Of a DNA stretch of 64,000 nt, positions 1 to 10,712 are shown one piece after another; position 1 is the first letter of the stretch; each line of letters starts with the position of its first letter. Source of the stretch: Sinomonas atrocyanea (GTDB lineage: Bacteria > Actinomycetota > Actinomycetes > Actinomycetales > Micrococcaceae); assembly GCF_001577305.1 (NCBI RefSeq), contig NZ_CP014518.1, positions 2,852,001 through 2,916,000 of the forward strand. The letters run 5' to 3'. Both the position numbers and the translations under genes were made by a program. The notes under the pieces are model-generated. The model was not told where the DNA came from, did no database searches, and worked only from the letters and a program-made list of their open reading frames with translations.

Positions 1-1750
<1,750 letters not shown>

Positions 1751-1810
1751 GTGGCGTTCGCTCCCTTGTCAATGGCGTGTGCAGCAGCGTCTCGTGCGCT
1801 GCGGCGGGAT

Positions 1811-3070
1811 TCAGTCTACGGGAGACACGCGCGGAACCCCGTGCAGGTTCCGCCCTCCGCGGACGGGCCCGACGGCGCGGGCGAGCGCGGGGGCGAGACT
1901 GCCGCGGTCCGCCACACGCACCTGGTCGAGCTCCAACCAGTCTGCCAGCAGCCGCAGTTCCTCCGCGAGCTCGCCTGCCGTGTCCGGCGGGGCACCGGGT
2001 TCCCCGTGGGCGGCCTGCACGAGAAGGACCCCTGCGCTCCGGTCCGCCTTCAGGTCCACGCGGGCGGCCATGGCATCGCGCAGCAGGAAGGGCAGCACGT
2101 AGTAGCCGTACTCTCGGCGCTGCACGGGCGTGTAGATCTCGAGACGGTAGCGGAAGCCGAAGAGTCGCTCGAGGCGCCGCCTCTCGAACACGAGGGAGTC
2201 GAAGGGACTCAGGAGCGCCCTGCCTGTCGCGGCGCGGGGTATCGGGCGCCCGGCGGCGAGGAAGGTCCTGCCCTCCCATCCGTCGACGTGGACCTCCTCG
2301 ATGCTCCCCTCGGCGGCCAGGACGGCCAGAGCGGATTCCGTGGCGCGGACCGGAAGGCGGAAGTAGTCCGCGAAGCAGCGCGCGGTGCCGATCCCGTGTG
2401 CCTCGACCGCGCAGCGCACGAGCGCGAGGATCGCCTCGTCCCGGCCCAGCCCTTCCTCGCGCACCAGGGCCCGGGGCAGCACGTCCTCGGTCAGCGCGTA
2501 CCGGCGCTCGAAGGCGCCAGACCGGCCCGCCGAGGCGACCGTGCCGGCTTCGAAGAGGTGGCTCAGGACGCGTTGGACTGCGCTCCAGTTCCATCCCCAC
2601 TGGTCGCGGCGGCGCTCCTCGACATGCCCCAGGCGGTCGGCCAGCTGCCCGGCTGTGAGGGGCCTGCTCGAGCCGAGCACCGCGAGGATGCGCGCAGCGA
2701 GGTCCTCGCGGGCGTCCGCGTCCATCTCGTGGGCGCCCACCCAGGCCCGCCGCTGCCACAGGCGCAGGGCGTCGAAGTGCTCGGGCCGGATGAAGCTCGC
2801 CTCGTGCGCCCAGTACTCGAGCATCCGCCGCGGGCTCCGGGCCGAGAGGCGGTCCAGCGTCTGCCGGTCATACGGTCCGAGGCGCGAGAAGAACGGCAGG
2901 TAGTGGCTCCGGACGAGCACATTGACGGAATCGATCTGGACCAGCTGCAGCGCCTCGAAGGCGCGCACGAGTGCCCGGGCGGACACGGGGCCGGTGGGGC
3001 GCGGGCGGTTGAGGCCCTGCGCGGCGAGCGCGACCCGGCGTGCCTGTGCGAGGGTGAGCCGCGCCGTCAT
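1811..3070 (-). CDS. Winged-helix DNA glycosylase of the YcaQ/AlkX type
   Basis: Protein of 419 aa matching the YcaQ-like winged-helix family, whose studied members unhook interstrand crosslinks and bulky N-alkyl lesions from DNA. Recognition rests on the early block QLVQIDSVNVLVRSHY (about residues 46-61), the RMLEYWAHEASF block, and the late blocks LLSPFDSLVFERRRLERLF and REYGYYVLPFL. The start is ATG at 3070. A gap of 60 bp separates it from secA and 108 bp from hpf, with a strong hairpin in the latter, so it probably has its own promoter. It interrupts an otherwise conserved hpf-secA neighbourhood. Lesion specificity cannot be read from the sequence. Confidence 0.85.
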   Translation of the reverse strand: MTARLTLAQARRVALAAQGLNRPRPTGPVSARALVRAFEALQLVQIDSVNVLVRSHYLPFFSRLGPYDRQTLDRLSARSPRRMLEYWAHEASFIRPEHFDALRLWQRRAWVGAHEMDADAREDLAARILAVLGSSRPLTAGQLADRLGHVEERRRDQWGWNWSAVQRVLSHLFEAGTVASAGRSGAFERRYALTEDVLPRALVREEGLGRDEAILALVRCAVEAHGIGTARCFADYFRLPVRATESALAVLAAEGSIEEVHVDGWEGRTFLAAGRPIPRAATGRALLSPFDSLVFERRRLERLFGFRYRLEIYTPVQRREYGYYVLPFLLRDAMAARVDLKADRSAGVLLVQAAHGEPGAPPDTAGELAEELRLLADWLELDQVRVADRGSLAPALARAVGPVRGGRNLHGVPRVSPVD

Positions 3071-3106
3071 GCTGTGCGGACGCCGGCGGCTTCGGCCCGG
3101 CGCGCC

Positions 3107-3138
3107 GCAGCGGCGGCCCCCAGGGGGACCGCCGCTGC
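3107..3138 (-). terminator. Hairpin downstream of hpf
   Basis: Stem of 14 bp: gcagcggcgg plus cccc pairs with gggg plus ccgccgctgc, with a 2-nt loop and one bulged A. It lies just after the hpf stop on the minus strand. There is no T-tract, as is common for actinobacterial terminators. Confidence 0.6.
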
Positions 3139-3178
3139 CGGGGATGCCGCGTCCGGGGCCGCGGCCGTGCGCGCAGGA

Positions 3179-3904
3179 TCAGGAGACAACGGCACCGGCA
3201 TCGTCGGAGCGGTACGCGAGGATCTTCTCCTCGACCTTGGCCGCTCCGGGCTCACAGGCCTGATCGAGGCTGATGACGCCATAGGTCCATCCACGGCGGC
3301 GGTAGACCACGGAGGGGGTGTTCGTGTCCGCGTCGATGAACAGGTAGAAGTCATGGCCGACGAGTTCCATGTTGTCCACCGCGTCATCGAGGGTGAGCGT
3401 GGCGGCGGGGAACACCTTGCGGCGGATGAGCACGGGCGAATCGCCGGCCGGGATGTCGTTCTCGACCTCGTAGGGCGACGGCGCCTGGGCCTCCGAGGAG
3501 GGAACCTCGAGGGCGTGCTCGGCGTAGATCGGCGTACTGCCGCTGACCACCGGGAGGGAGGCGGTGGCCGCGTTGACCCCGACGGGGGTGTGCTTGCCGT
3601 GGTGGACCTTGCGGCGGTCCTTCGCCCGCCGGAGGCGTTCAAGGAGCTTCCCGTAGGCGAGGTCGAAGGCAGCGAACTTGTCCGGAGCGGTGGCCTCGGC
3701 CCGGATCACCGGTCCGCGCCCGGTGACCGTGAGCTCGACGGTGAGCTGGTCTCCTCCGGTCTTCGCACTGCTCTGCTTGGAGCACTTCGCATCGACGCGC
3801 TGGACCTTGTCAGCCAGCGCACCGATCTTCTCGAGCTTCTCACCTGCGTACTCGCGGAAGCGATCCGACACAGTCAGGTTGCGACCGCTGATGTTGAACT
3901 CCAT
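3179..3904 (-). CDS. hpf: Long-form ribosome hibernation promoting factor
   Basis: Binds the 30S subunit and promotes formation of inactive 100S ribosomes when growth slows. At 241 aa it is the long form. The N-terminal ribosome-binding domain (residues 1 to about 105) begins MEFNISGRNLTVSDRFREYA. The C-terminal dimerisation domain occupies about 175-235 and contains TLDDAVDNMELVGHDFYLF and VVYRRRGWTYGVI. A Shine-Dalgarno GGAGG stands a few bases before ATG 3904. The gene has 5' space of 149 bp and a hairpin at its 3' end, so it is probably transcribed alone. The flanking order comF-hpf-(YcaQ)-secA resembles that of other actinobacteria. Confidence 0.95.
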   Translation of the reverse strand: MEFNISGRNLTVSDRFREYAGEKLEKIGALADKVQRVDAKCSKQSSAKTGGDQLTVELTVTGRGPVIRAEATAPDKFAAFDLAYGKLLERLRRAKDRRKVHHGKHTPVGVNAATASLPVVSGSTPIYAEHALEVPSSEAQAPSPYEVENDIPAGDSPVLIRRKVFPAATLTLDDAVDNMELVGHDFYLFIDADTNTPSVVYRRRGWTYGVISLDQACEPGAAKVEEKILAYRSDDAGAVVS

Positions 3905-3999
3905 GGTGCCCTCCAGATACTTCTGAGTTCAGCCGCATACCGGCGTCCAGAGGCTCCGTCGTCAGACAGTCGAGCCCCTTTCCTGAGCCGCTATCGACA

Positions 4000-4020
4000 G
4001 GTCCTTCTGGCTAAAGGACC
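4000..4020 (-). terminator. Small hairpin between comF and hpf
   Basis: Perfect 7-bp stem ggtcctt/aaggacc with a 7-nt loop, 34 nt after the comF stop on the minus strand and about 96 nt before the hpf start. It could terminate comF or sit in the hpf promoter region. There is no T-run. Confidence 0.35.
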
Positions 4021-4053
4021 CACCACCGACGTTAGTGGATCGTCACGCTTTAT

Positions 4054-5106
4054 TCACCCCCCGTTGGCATCCTCCCGCTGTGTGTCCGCTGGGAGCGTAC
4101 CGGCCGACCTCCGGGCCCCGGCGTCGGGCAGCGGCACGTGCGCGAGGGCCACGAGGCCGAGGACGACGGCGCCGGCGGCCTCGAGTGCGCGGGTCGCCTC
4201 CCGGGCGGTCGCACCGGTGGTCAGGACGTCGTCGACGACGAGGCAGCGGCGCCCCTGGAGGGATGGGACGGTGCGGCCGGCCTCCGGTACCCGGGCGCCC
4301 TGTCCCCGCACGCGCACATGTCCGCGGGCGGCGAGCGACCCGGAGACGCGGGCGCGGCGCTGGGAGCGGCCGAGCCCCTTCTGCGACCCTCCGCCCGGGG
4401 ACACGACCGCGCGCGCCACCGCAGCGAGCCGCTCCCGCGGACCGCGCCTGCGGGGCGCGAGCGCTTCGGCCCACAGGGTCCCGGGCGGGATGCGGCCGTC
4501 GCGCCGGACCCGCGCGAGGAGCACCTGCAGCGGATCGAAGCCCCGCCGCAGGAACGCCGCCGCGCTCGTGGGCACGGGCACGAGGAGCACGCCGCCGTCC
4601 GCCGCAGTGCCGAGCCCAGCGGAACCGGCCGCGGCGGCCAGGGCCCGTGCGAGGGCGGCGGCGAGCTCGGCGGCCAGGACGGCGCTCCCGTGCCGTTTGA
4701 AGGCCAGGAGCGCGAGCGAGAGCTCGTTGCGGTACGGTCCGGCGGACACGGCCGGCAGCAGGACGCGGCCGCTTGCTTCGATCAGCGCCGGCGCGTGGTC
4801 CTCGACGCGGGCCGGCCTGGCCGTGAGGCGGCGGACCTGCCTCGCGCAGACGGCGCAGAGCTCTCGATCGGGGGCGCCGCAGGCGACGCAGTCGACGGGC
4901 ACGAGGAGCCCGAGCACGTCCTTCGCCGCGGCCCCCACGCCGTCGAGCAGCCGCAGCGCCGGGTGCGCAGGGCGCCCCGCGTGCCGCCCGGCGGCAATCG
5001 GCTCGGGCCGATGCGGAGGCGGCGCGCCCCGCGGAGGCGGCGCGCCCCGCGGAGGTGGCGCGTCCCGCGGAGAATGGCACTGGCGATCGGGACGGAGCGG
5101 GTGCAT
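4054..5106 (-). CDS. ComF-family phosphoribosyltransferase-like protein
   Basis: ComF-type protein of 350 aa. It has a zinc-finger-like pair of Cys doublets (C73, C76, C84, C87 in CVACG and CAVC) and a type I PRTase PRPP loop VVDDVLTTGAT at about 290-300. ComF proteins are linked to DNA uptake in naturally competent bacteria; the role in actinobacteria is unclear. I place the start at ATG 5106. The frame stays open upstream, but that stretch reaches almost to the lpqB stop at 5197. The first 40 residues are a Pro/Arg/Gly-rich tail made by an 18-bp tandem DNA repeat, so a start nearer the Cys motifs is also possible. It lies 90 bp downstream of lpqB and is probably read from the mtrAB-lpqB transcript. 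Confidence 0.85.
   Translation of the reverse strand: MHPLRPDRQCHSPRDAPPPRGAPPPRGAPPPHRPEPIAAGRHAGRPAHPALRLLDGVGAAAKDVLGLLVPVDCVACGAPDRELCAVCARQVRRLTARPARVEDHAPALIEASGRVLLPAVSAGPYRNELSLALLAFKRHGSAVLAAELAAALARALAAAAGSAGLGTAADGGVLLVPVPTSAAAFLRRGFDPLQVLLARVRRDGRIPPGTLWAEALAPRRRGPRERLAAVARAVVSPGGGSQKGLGRSQRRARVSGSLAARGHVRVRGQGARVPEAGRTVPSLQGRRCLVVDDVLTTGATAREATRALEAAGAVVLGLVALAHVPLPDAGARRSAGTLPADTQREDANGG
5013..5066. repeat. 18-bp tandem repeat, three units
   Basis: Three contiguous 18-bp units, gcggaggcggcgcgcccc twice and then a copy with two changes, inside the 5' end of comF. The minus strand reads as repeated GAPPPR. It probably arose by replication slippage. Confidence 0.85.
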
Positions 5107-5196
5107 GCCTCCAGCCTCACGGGGCGGCAGGCCCGGGGGCCAGCGCTCCGGTGCCCCATGTGGACAACGCGCCCGCACCGAACGCGCCAGGGGCGG

Positions 5197-6912
5197 CTAT
5201 CCGGCGAACGAGAGGCCCTCGACGCCCTTGCCCAGCTCGGTCCACGTGGTGCGCACGAGCGCGAAGACCCCCGCCGGCGTCTGGGCGTAGATCTCCTGGT
5301 CGCCGTTGCCGGCCGAGATCGCCTCGATCCCGGGCAGCTGCGGCAGCTGCCGCGGATCTCCGCCCTTGAGCGAGACGAGCTCGGGTGCCACCGCATCGCT
5401 GGCGGACACCCCCGAGACGAGGATCGTGGTGTCGTCGACCCAGACCGCACGGCGGGGGCTCTTCTCGGCGGTCGAGAGCGTGATCGGCTCGGAGAGCGCC
5501 CGCGGGGTGCCGTCAGCGGCCCGCTGCACGCCGGCGAGCTGGAGCGACGTCGAGTTGCCCTGGGTCGAGAGGACGAGGGCGCGCGTGCCGTCGCGGGAGA
5601 CGCGCAGGTCCTCCACCGTCCGTCCCGCGAGCCACGGGGCCGTCAGCGTCGCCTTGGGCACGGCCGCACCCTCGGCGGCCCCGACCGGTTTGTAGGCCAC
5701 AGCCTCGGTCGCGCCGGCGCCGCCCGGACCGGCCGTCCACACCCAGTCGAACGGATCGATCGACGGCCGGCTGAAGCTGGTCCGCGAGTCGAGGAGCCGC
5801 GGGGCCTGGTTCGGGACGATGGAATAGAGGCCCTTGGCGCCGAGGAAGGCATAGACGTGCTGCGAGGCGGCCGCGGCGGGATCGTGCGGTCCGAGCGGGG
5901 CCACGCTGCGCAGCCCGTCGATCCTGGTGGCCTGCCGGCTCGCGTACTGGACGAGCTCGCCGCCGGCGATGCCCACCTGCCAGACCGGCACCTTGGGGTC
6001 GACGGTCGGCTCGGGGACCGACTTGCCCGTCGTCGGGTCCTCGAGGGTCACATCGGCCTGGTTCGAGCGCAGCGTCACGTCCACGACGGAGCTGATCCCC
6101 GAGAATGTCCGCACGAGCTGGTAGCGCATGCGCTGCCGGTCCGTGAACGAGGCGTCCCTCAGCTCGGGCGTCAGGTCGACCTGGGCGGTGTTGTCCACGA
6201 TCGGCACCGATTCGCGCTCGAGCCGGATGCCCTGCGGGAACGCGCTCGCCACGGCCGAGCGCAGGTAGGGCGCCGGGCCCGCGATGAGGGCGCTCACGAG
6301 CGACTTCGCGACCCCCGTATTGTCGATGAACCAGCGCACGTCGGGGACGAGCGTCGTGAAGGAGGGGTCGTAGAAGTACAGGGGGAAGGGCCGGTAGAGC
6401 GCCTTGAACGTCTCCTCGGGGATGGCCGTGCCGTCCGGGAGGCCGGACAGGCGCCACTGGCCGTCCACCTGGGAGAGCGTGACGTCGATGTGCTCCTTGG
6501 TGCCCGGCGGGAACGGAGTCGTGATGCCCTGGGAGTCCACCGAATAGGCGAGGTCGAACTCGTAGCGGTACTGGTTCTCCTTCCCCGTCGCCACGACGGT
6601 CGCGCTGCCCCGGTAGACCAGGGTCCGGTCGCTGGGCTTCCAGGACACCGCCTGCGCGGGAGCGAGGAACTGCCGCGCGACGGTGAAGTCGTTCTGGTAG
6701 CCGCTGCCGGCGTTGAAGAAGCCCTCGATCATGGCCTGCGGGCTGGCGCCGTCGCGGGGCCCGGGCGGGATGATCTGGGGTGCATTGCCGAGGGTCACGG
6801 CGCTGTCGCGGCTCTTGCCGACGGTGCCGGTCGTGGGGATCTGGGCGCAGCCCGCCAAGGTGACGAGGGCGAGCAGCATCGCGACGAGAGCGGCCGGCAC
6901 GGAACGGCGCAT
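5197..6912 (-). CDS. lpqB: Lipoprotein LpqB, accessory to MtrAB
   Basis: Secreted lipoprotein of 571 aa that in mycobacteria interacts with the MtrB sensor and affects MtrA phosphorylation. The signal peptide ends in lipobox LAGC with lipidated Cys22. A GerMN-like domain follows in roughly residues 60-280 (SVPIVDNTAQVDLTPEL), and the C-terminal part looks like a beta-propeller. ATG 6912 overlaps the mtrB stop (ATGA), so translation is coupled. The arrangement mtrA-mtrB-lpqB-comF is typical of actinobacteria. The protein is close to the length I expect for this family. Confidence 0.93.
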   Translation of the reverse strand: MRRSVPAALVAMLLALVTLAGCAQIPTTGTVGKSRDSAVTLGNAPQIIPPGPRDGASPQAMIEGFFNAGSGYQNDFTVARQFLAPAQAVSWKPSDRTLVYRGSATVVATGKENQYRYEFDLAYSVDSQGITTPFPPGTKEHIDVTLSQVDGQWRLSGLPDGTAIPEETFKALYRPFPLYFYDPSFTTLVPDVRWFIDNTGVAKSLVSALIAGPAPYLRSAVASAFPQGIRLERESVPIVDNTAQVDLTPELRDASFTDRQRMRYQLVRTFSGISSVVDVTLRSNQADVTLEDPTTGKSVPEPTVDPKVPVWQVGIAGGELVQYASRQATRIDGLRSVAPLGPHDPAAAASQHVYAFLGAKGLYSIVPNQAPRLLDSRTSFSRPSIDPFDWVWTAGPGGAGATEAVAYKPVGAAEGAAVPKATLTAPWLAGRTVEDLRVSRDGTRALVLSTQGNSTSLQLAGVQRAADGTPRALSEPITLSTAEKSPRRAVWVDDTTILVSGVSASDAVAPELVSLKGGDPRQLPQLPGIEAISAGNGDQEIYAQTPAGVFALVRTTWTELGKGVEGLSFAG

Positions 6913-8933
6913 CACGCCTCCTCCCCTTCTGTGCCCGGCTCCCCCGGCGGCGTGCCCGGCTCCCCCGGCGGCGGAGCAGCGGCAGGCGAGGGCCCGCCGT
7001 CGTCCGCCGCCGTGCCGCCCGCGGCGTGGAACGAGCCGAGGACGACGCCGCGCGTCGACTGCTCCTCGACCAGCACCACGTCGCCGTCGGCCGGCTGGAG
7101 CGCGACCGGGGACTCGACGATCTCCGCTCCCGCGCGCAGCGGCAGCGTCAGGCGGAAGCAGGAGCCAGCTCCGGGCTTGCCCCAGGCCTGGAGCCAGCCG
7201 TTGTGGAGCTTGACGTCCTCGGTGGCGATCGACAGGCCCAGGCCCGAGCCGCCGGTGGTGCGGGCACGGGCCGGGTCGGCGCGCCAGAAGCGGTCGAACA
7301 CTCGGGCCGCCTCCGAGGGGGACATGCCGATGCCGTGGTCCCGCACGGACACCCCCACCGAATCGGCGTTCGCGGCAACGAAGATTTCGACAGGACGGCC
7401 CTCGCCGTGCTCGAGGGCGTTGAGCAGCAGGTTGCGCAGCACGCGCTCGATCCGCCGCCCGTCCATCTCCACGACGATGCTGGGCGAGCGCGTGTAGAAG
7501 CGCACCTCGGAGCCGCAGGCCGCAGCGATGGGCGCCGCGGTCTCGATGACGGTGCGGATCACGAGGACGAGGTCCTGGGGCTCGGCGTCGAGCACCGCCG
7601 CGCCGGCATCGAAGCGGGAGATCTCGAGCAGGTCGTTCAGCAGGGCCTGGAACCGCTCCACCTGGTTGTAGAGCAGCTCGGCGGAGCGCTTCGTGACGGG
7701 ATTGAAGGTGTCGCGCGCGTCGTAGAGCACCTCGGCGGCCATGCGCACGGTGGTCAGCGGGGTGCGGAGCTCGTGGCTGACGTCGGAGACGAACCGCTGC
7801 TGCATGCGGGAGAGGTTCGCCAGGGCGGTGATCTGCTCCTGCAGGTTCGCGGCCATGTGGTTGAACGAGGCGCCGAGGCGGGCCACCTCGTCCTCGCCCT
7901 CGACCGCCATGCGCTCCTCGAGCTGGCCGGAGGCGAGCTTCTCCGACACGGCCGCGGCGTGGCTGACCGGGGACACGACGCCGCGGGTCACGATCCAGGT
8001 GATCGCGCCGATGAGCAGGAGCAGGAAGATGCCGCCGAACCACAGCACGTTCTGCATGTCGTCGAGGGTCTGCTGCGCCGTCTCGATGTCGTAGATGAGG
8101 TACAGCTCGTACACGGTCCCGCCGAAGCTGACCTTGTTGCCGACCGCGATGGCCGGGTGGATCCGGTTGTCCACCGTCAGCGGGATGGACTGCCAGTACT
8201 GCTCCTGCTGCGAGTGCTGGACGGCGTCCCGCAGGCTCTGCGGGATGTCGTTCTCGGTCCGCAGGTAGGAGGCGCGGGAGTCGACCCAGCGGTTGCGCGG
8301 CTGGTCCTGGTTCGGCACGGCCAGGAACACGTACTGCCGCGGAGTCCCGGATTCACGGTTCTCAAGCTGGTTGAGGGTGTCGTTGACGAGCTTGAGGACG
8401 CCCTGCTGGTCGGTGACCTGAGCGCCGTCAAACGTCTCCTGGACCTGCTGGACCGACTGGCGGGTCTGCACCTCGGCCTGCGCGAGGCGCTCCTGGAAGA
8501 GGTTGTTCGCGATCTGGTTCGACAGGTAGGCGCCCACCGCCAGGAAGGAGACGAAGGTCAGCAGGAGCGTGACGAGCACGGTGCGGAACTGGAGGGACCG
8601 CCGCCAGCGGCGCGCGAACCCGCCCCGGGCCGCGAGGAGGGCCGGCCCGATGTTCCGCAGTCCGCGGAACCCGGCGCGGAACGCCCGGAATCCGAGGACG
8701 CGGGCGCGCTTGGCCGCGATCCGCGCCCGGTCCCCCACCTTGCGCCTCGTGGCCCACCGTCGGGCGAGGCCCCAGGCCAGGCGCAGCCGCGAGCCGGACC
8801 GCGCCGATCCGCCCAGCCCGGCCTGCGCGCGGGGCGCGTTCGGCTCGCCGTCGCGGGGGGCCTCCTCGGGGGAGGCGCCGGCGCCCGCGGGGGGCGTCCC
8901 GGGGGGCGTGCGGTGGTCCTGCTCGATGTCCAT
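6912..8933 (-). CDS. mtrB: Sensor histidine kinase MtrB
   Basis: Membrane sensor kinase of the MtrAB system, which controls envelope growth, division and osmotic response in actinobacteria. It has 673 aa. An unusually long cytoplasmic N-tail (about 115 residues, Pro/Arg-rich) precedes TM1 at about 117-138. An extracellular sensor region leads to TM2 near 297-318 and a HAMP domain. The H-box SDVSHELRTPL carries the phospho-accepting His, the N-box is NLLLNALEHG, and the ATP-binding boxes are VRDHGIGMS and GGSGLGLSIA. A 36-bp gap separates it from mtrA. It overlaps lpqB by 4 bases. Confidence 0.96.
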   Translation of the reverse strand: MDIEQDHRTPPGTPPAGAGASPEEAPRDGEPNAPRAQAGLGGSARSGSRLRLAWGLARRWATRRKVGDRARIAAKRARVLGFRAFRAGFRGLRNIGPALLAARGGFARRWRRSLQFRTVLVTLLLTFVSFLAVGAYLSNQIANNLFQERLAQAEVQTRQSVQQVQETFDGAQVTDQQGVLKLVNDTLNQLENRESGTPRQYVFLAVPNQDQPRNRWVDSRASYLRTENDIPQSLRDAVQHSQQEQYWQSIPLTVDNRIHPAIAVGNKVSFGGTVYELYLIYDIETAQQTLDDMQNVLWFGGIFLLLLIGAITWIVTRGVVSPVSHAAAVSEKLASGQLEERMAVEGEDEVARLGASFNHMAANLQEQITALANLSRMQQRFVSDVSHELRTPLTTVRMAAEVLYDARDTFNPVTKRSAELLYNQVERFQALLNDLLEISRFDAGAAVLDAEPQDLVLVIRTVIETAAPIAAACGSEVRFYTRSPSIVVEMDGRRIERVLRNLLLNALEHGEGRPVEIFVAANADSVGVSVRDHGIGMSPSEAARVFDRFWRADPARARTTGGSGLGLSIATEDVKLHNGWLQAWGKPGAGSCFRLTLPLRAGAEIVESPVALQPADGDVVLVEEQSTRGVVLGSFHAAGGTAADDGGPSPAAAPPPGEPGTPPGEPGTEGEEA

Positions 8934-8969
8934 GGTTCTCGTTCTGGCGCGCGGCGTGCGTGCCCTGTG

Positions 8970-9644
8970 CTAGCTCCCGGCCTTGTACCCGACGCCGCGC
9001 ACCGTGAGGATGACCTCGGGGGCCTCGGGATCCCGCTCGATCTTCGAGCGCAGGCGCTGGACGTGGACGTTGACGAGCCTCGTGTCCGCCGCGTGGCGGT
9101 AGCCCCACACCTGCTCGAGCAGCAGCTCGCGGGTGAAGACCTGCCAGGGCTTGCGGGCGAGCGCCACGAGGAGATCGAACTCGAGCGGTGTGAGGGAGAT
9201 GTACTCGTCGCCGCGCTTGACGGTGTGCCCTGCGACGTCGATCGTGACCTCGCCGATGCGCAGCGTCTCGGGCGCCTTCGTCTCACCGGGACGGAGCCGC
9301 GCGCGGACCCGGGCCACGAGCTCGGCCGGCTTGAACGGCTTGGGCACGTAGTCGTCCGCCCCCGACTCGAGGCCGCGCACCACGTCCGAGGTGTCCGACT
9401 TGGCGGTGAGCATGACGATCGGAACGTCCGATTCCGACCGGATCTGCCGGCACACCTCGATGCCGTCGAGCCCGGGCAGCATCAGGTCGAGGAGGATGAG
9501 GTCCGGCTTCTGGGCCCGGAACACGTCGGGGGCCTGGGCGCCGTCGGCGCAGAAGACGGGATCGAATCCGTCGTTGCGCAGGACGATGCCGATCATCTCG
9601 GCCAGGGCCTCGTCGTCGTCGACGACCAGAATGCGTGCCTTCAT
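8970..9644 (-). CDS. mtrA: Response regulator MtrA
   Basis: OmpR/PhoB-type regulator of 224 aa. The receiver domain holds the acidic cluster D9-D11, phospho-acceptor D53 (ILLDLMLPGLDG), T80 and K102 (VPKPFKP). The C-terminal winged helix carries the ISLTPLEFDLLVALAR block. I chose ATG 9644 because GGAAGG sits just before it and the receiver domain begins directly after; an upstream in-frame ATG at 9707 would add 21 residues unlike the family. First gene of the mtrA-mtrB-lpqB operon. Confidence 0.97.
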   Translation of the reverse strand: MKARILVVDDDEALAEMIGIVLRNDGFDPVFCADGAQAPDVFRAQKPDLILLDLMLPGLDGIEVCRQIRSESDVPIVMLTAKSDTSDVVRGLESGADDYVPKPFKPAELVARVRARLRPGETKAPETLRIGEVTIDVAGHTVKRGDEYISLTPLEFDLLVALARKPWQVFTRELLLEQVWGYRHAADTRLVNVHVQRLRSKIERDPEAPEVILTVRGVGYKAGS

Positions 9645-9718
9645 GCCTTCCACTCTCCCCCAACTGCGCGATGTCGCTGACCATCCGGGCCCTGCCGGGC
9701 CGGGCATGCGTTTGGTCC

Positions 9719-9724
9719 ATTCTA
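9719..9724 (-). promoter_or_regulatory. Candidate -10 box of the mtrAB-lpqB operon
   Basis: TAGAAT on the minus strand about 75 nt upstream of the mtrA ATG. This implies a transcript with a leader of roughly 65-70 nt. No convincing -35 was identified. Confidence 0.45.
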
Positions 9725-9796
9725 GGCGGCGCGCCGCCGCCCACCGTCGCCTGGGCGGGGCCCGGGCGTTTCCAGCGCCGTCCCAGCGAAGCGATC

Positions 9797-9802
9797 TAGG
9801 CT
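9797..9802 (+). promoter_or_regulatory. Leaderless-type -10 box of the CtaG-like gene
   Basis: TAGGCT followed by a 7-nt spacer and GTG 9810. No Shine-Dalgarno is present, so the transcript probably starts at the start codon. Confidence 0.6.
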
Positions 9803-9809
9803 ACGCCCT

Positions 9810-10697
9810 GTGCCTCCCCTGACCACTGTGCTGGCCTCGTTCGCGCTCGACCCCGCGGCGGCCCTGCTGGCCCTCGCGGCCGCGGCGCTGTACGGGATCG
9901 GGATGGCCAGGGCGCGCCGACGCGGAATCGCCTGGCCCCTGTGGCGGGCGCTGTGCTTCTACGTCCTCGGCCTCGTGCCGTACCTCGTGCTCGCCTGCGG
10001 GTTCACCGGGGCCTACGGGTCTTCGCTGCGGTGGGCCTTCACGCTCAAGATCGCGCTCATGTTCTTCGTCGTCCCGCTCTTCGCCGGGCTCGGGCGCCCG
10101 GTGGGCCTGGCTCAGGCGGCGCTGGGGGACGCCGGGCGCGCGCGCCTGGAGAGCATCATGCAGAGCCGGGCCGTGCGCATCCTCGGCAATGCCTTCGTGG
10201 CGCCGATCATCGGGCTCGTGCTCTTCGGCACCTTCCTCACCCCGCTGCTGGCGCTCTACCGTTCCCAGCCGGTGGTGAGCGGCGCGCTGAGCGTCCTGGT
10301 CCCACTCGTCGGCCTCGTCCTCGCGCTGCCGCTGACGGAGGCCGAGTCCTTCGAGCGCTCGAGCGCGTTCATCGTCCTGGAGTTCGTCTACGTCTTCATC
10401 GAGCTCCTCGCGGACGCGATCCCGGGGATCTTCCTCCGCCTCGCGCCGACGGTGCTCGACGGCGTCTCGACGTGGCCGGCAGGCGCGCCCTCCTGGTTCC
10501 CCTCGCCGCTGCGGGACCAGCAGCTGGCCGGGGACCTCCTGTGGTTCATCGCCGAGGCTGTCGACATCCCGGTCATCATCCTCATGTTCGTGCGCTTCTC
10601 GCGCAGCGACCGGCGGGAGGCGCGGTCCTTCGACGAGCTGACCGACGAGCAGATGGACGCGCTCGCCGAGGAGCACCTGCGCCGCCGCAACGGCTGA
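9810..10697 (+). CDS. CtaG-like cytochrome c oxidase assembly membrane protein
   Basis: Polytopic membrane protein of 295 aa with about six or seven hydrophobic segments and an acidic and basic soluble tail (DELTDEQMDALAEEHLRRRN). The middle segment LKIALMFFVVPLFAGLGRP and the later LEFVYVFIELLADAIPGIF resemble the CtaG_Cox family of cytochrome oxidase assembly factors. Family assignment is by eye and moderate. No oxidase genes are adjacent. It is divergent from mtrA across 165 bp and convergent with the MetE-like gene with only 15 bp between them. GTG 9810 is chosen from the leaderless -10 box. Confidence 0.6.
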   Translation: MPPLTTVLASFALDPAAALLALAAAALYGIGMARARRRGIAWPLWRALCFYVLGLVPYLVLACGFTGAYGSSLRWAFTLKIALMFFVVPLFAGLGRPVGLAQAALGDAGRARLESIMQSRAVRILGNAFVAPIIGLVLFGTFLTPLLALYRSQPVVSGALSVLVPLVGLVLALPLTEAESFERSSAFIVLEFVYVFIELLADAIPGIFLRLAPTVLDGVSTWPAGAPSWFPSPLRDQQLAGDLLWFIAEAVDIPVIILMFVRFSRSDRREARSFDELTDEQMDALAEEHLRRRNG

Positions 10698-10712
10698 TCC
10701 CCCGGGTTGGGC

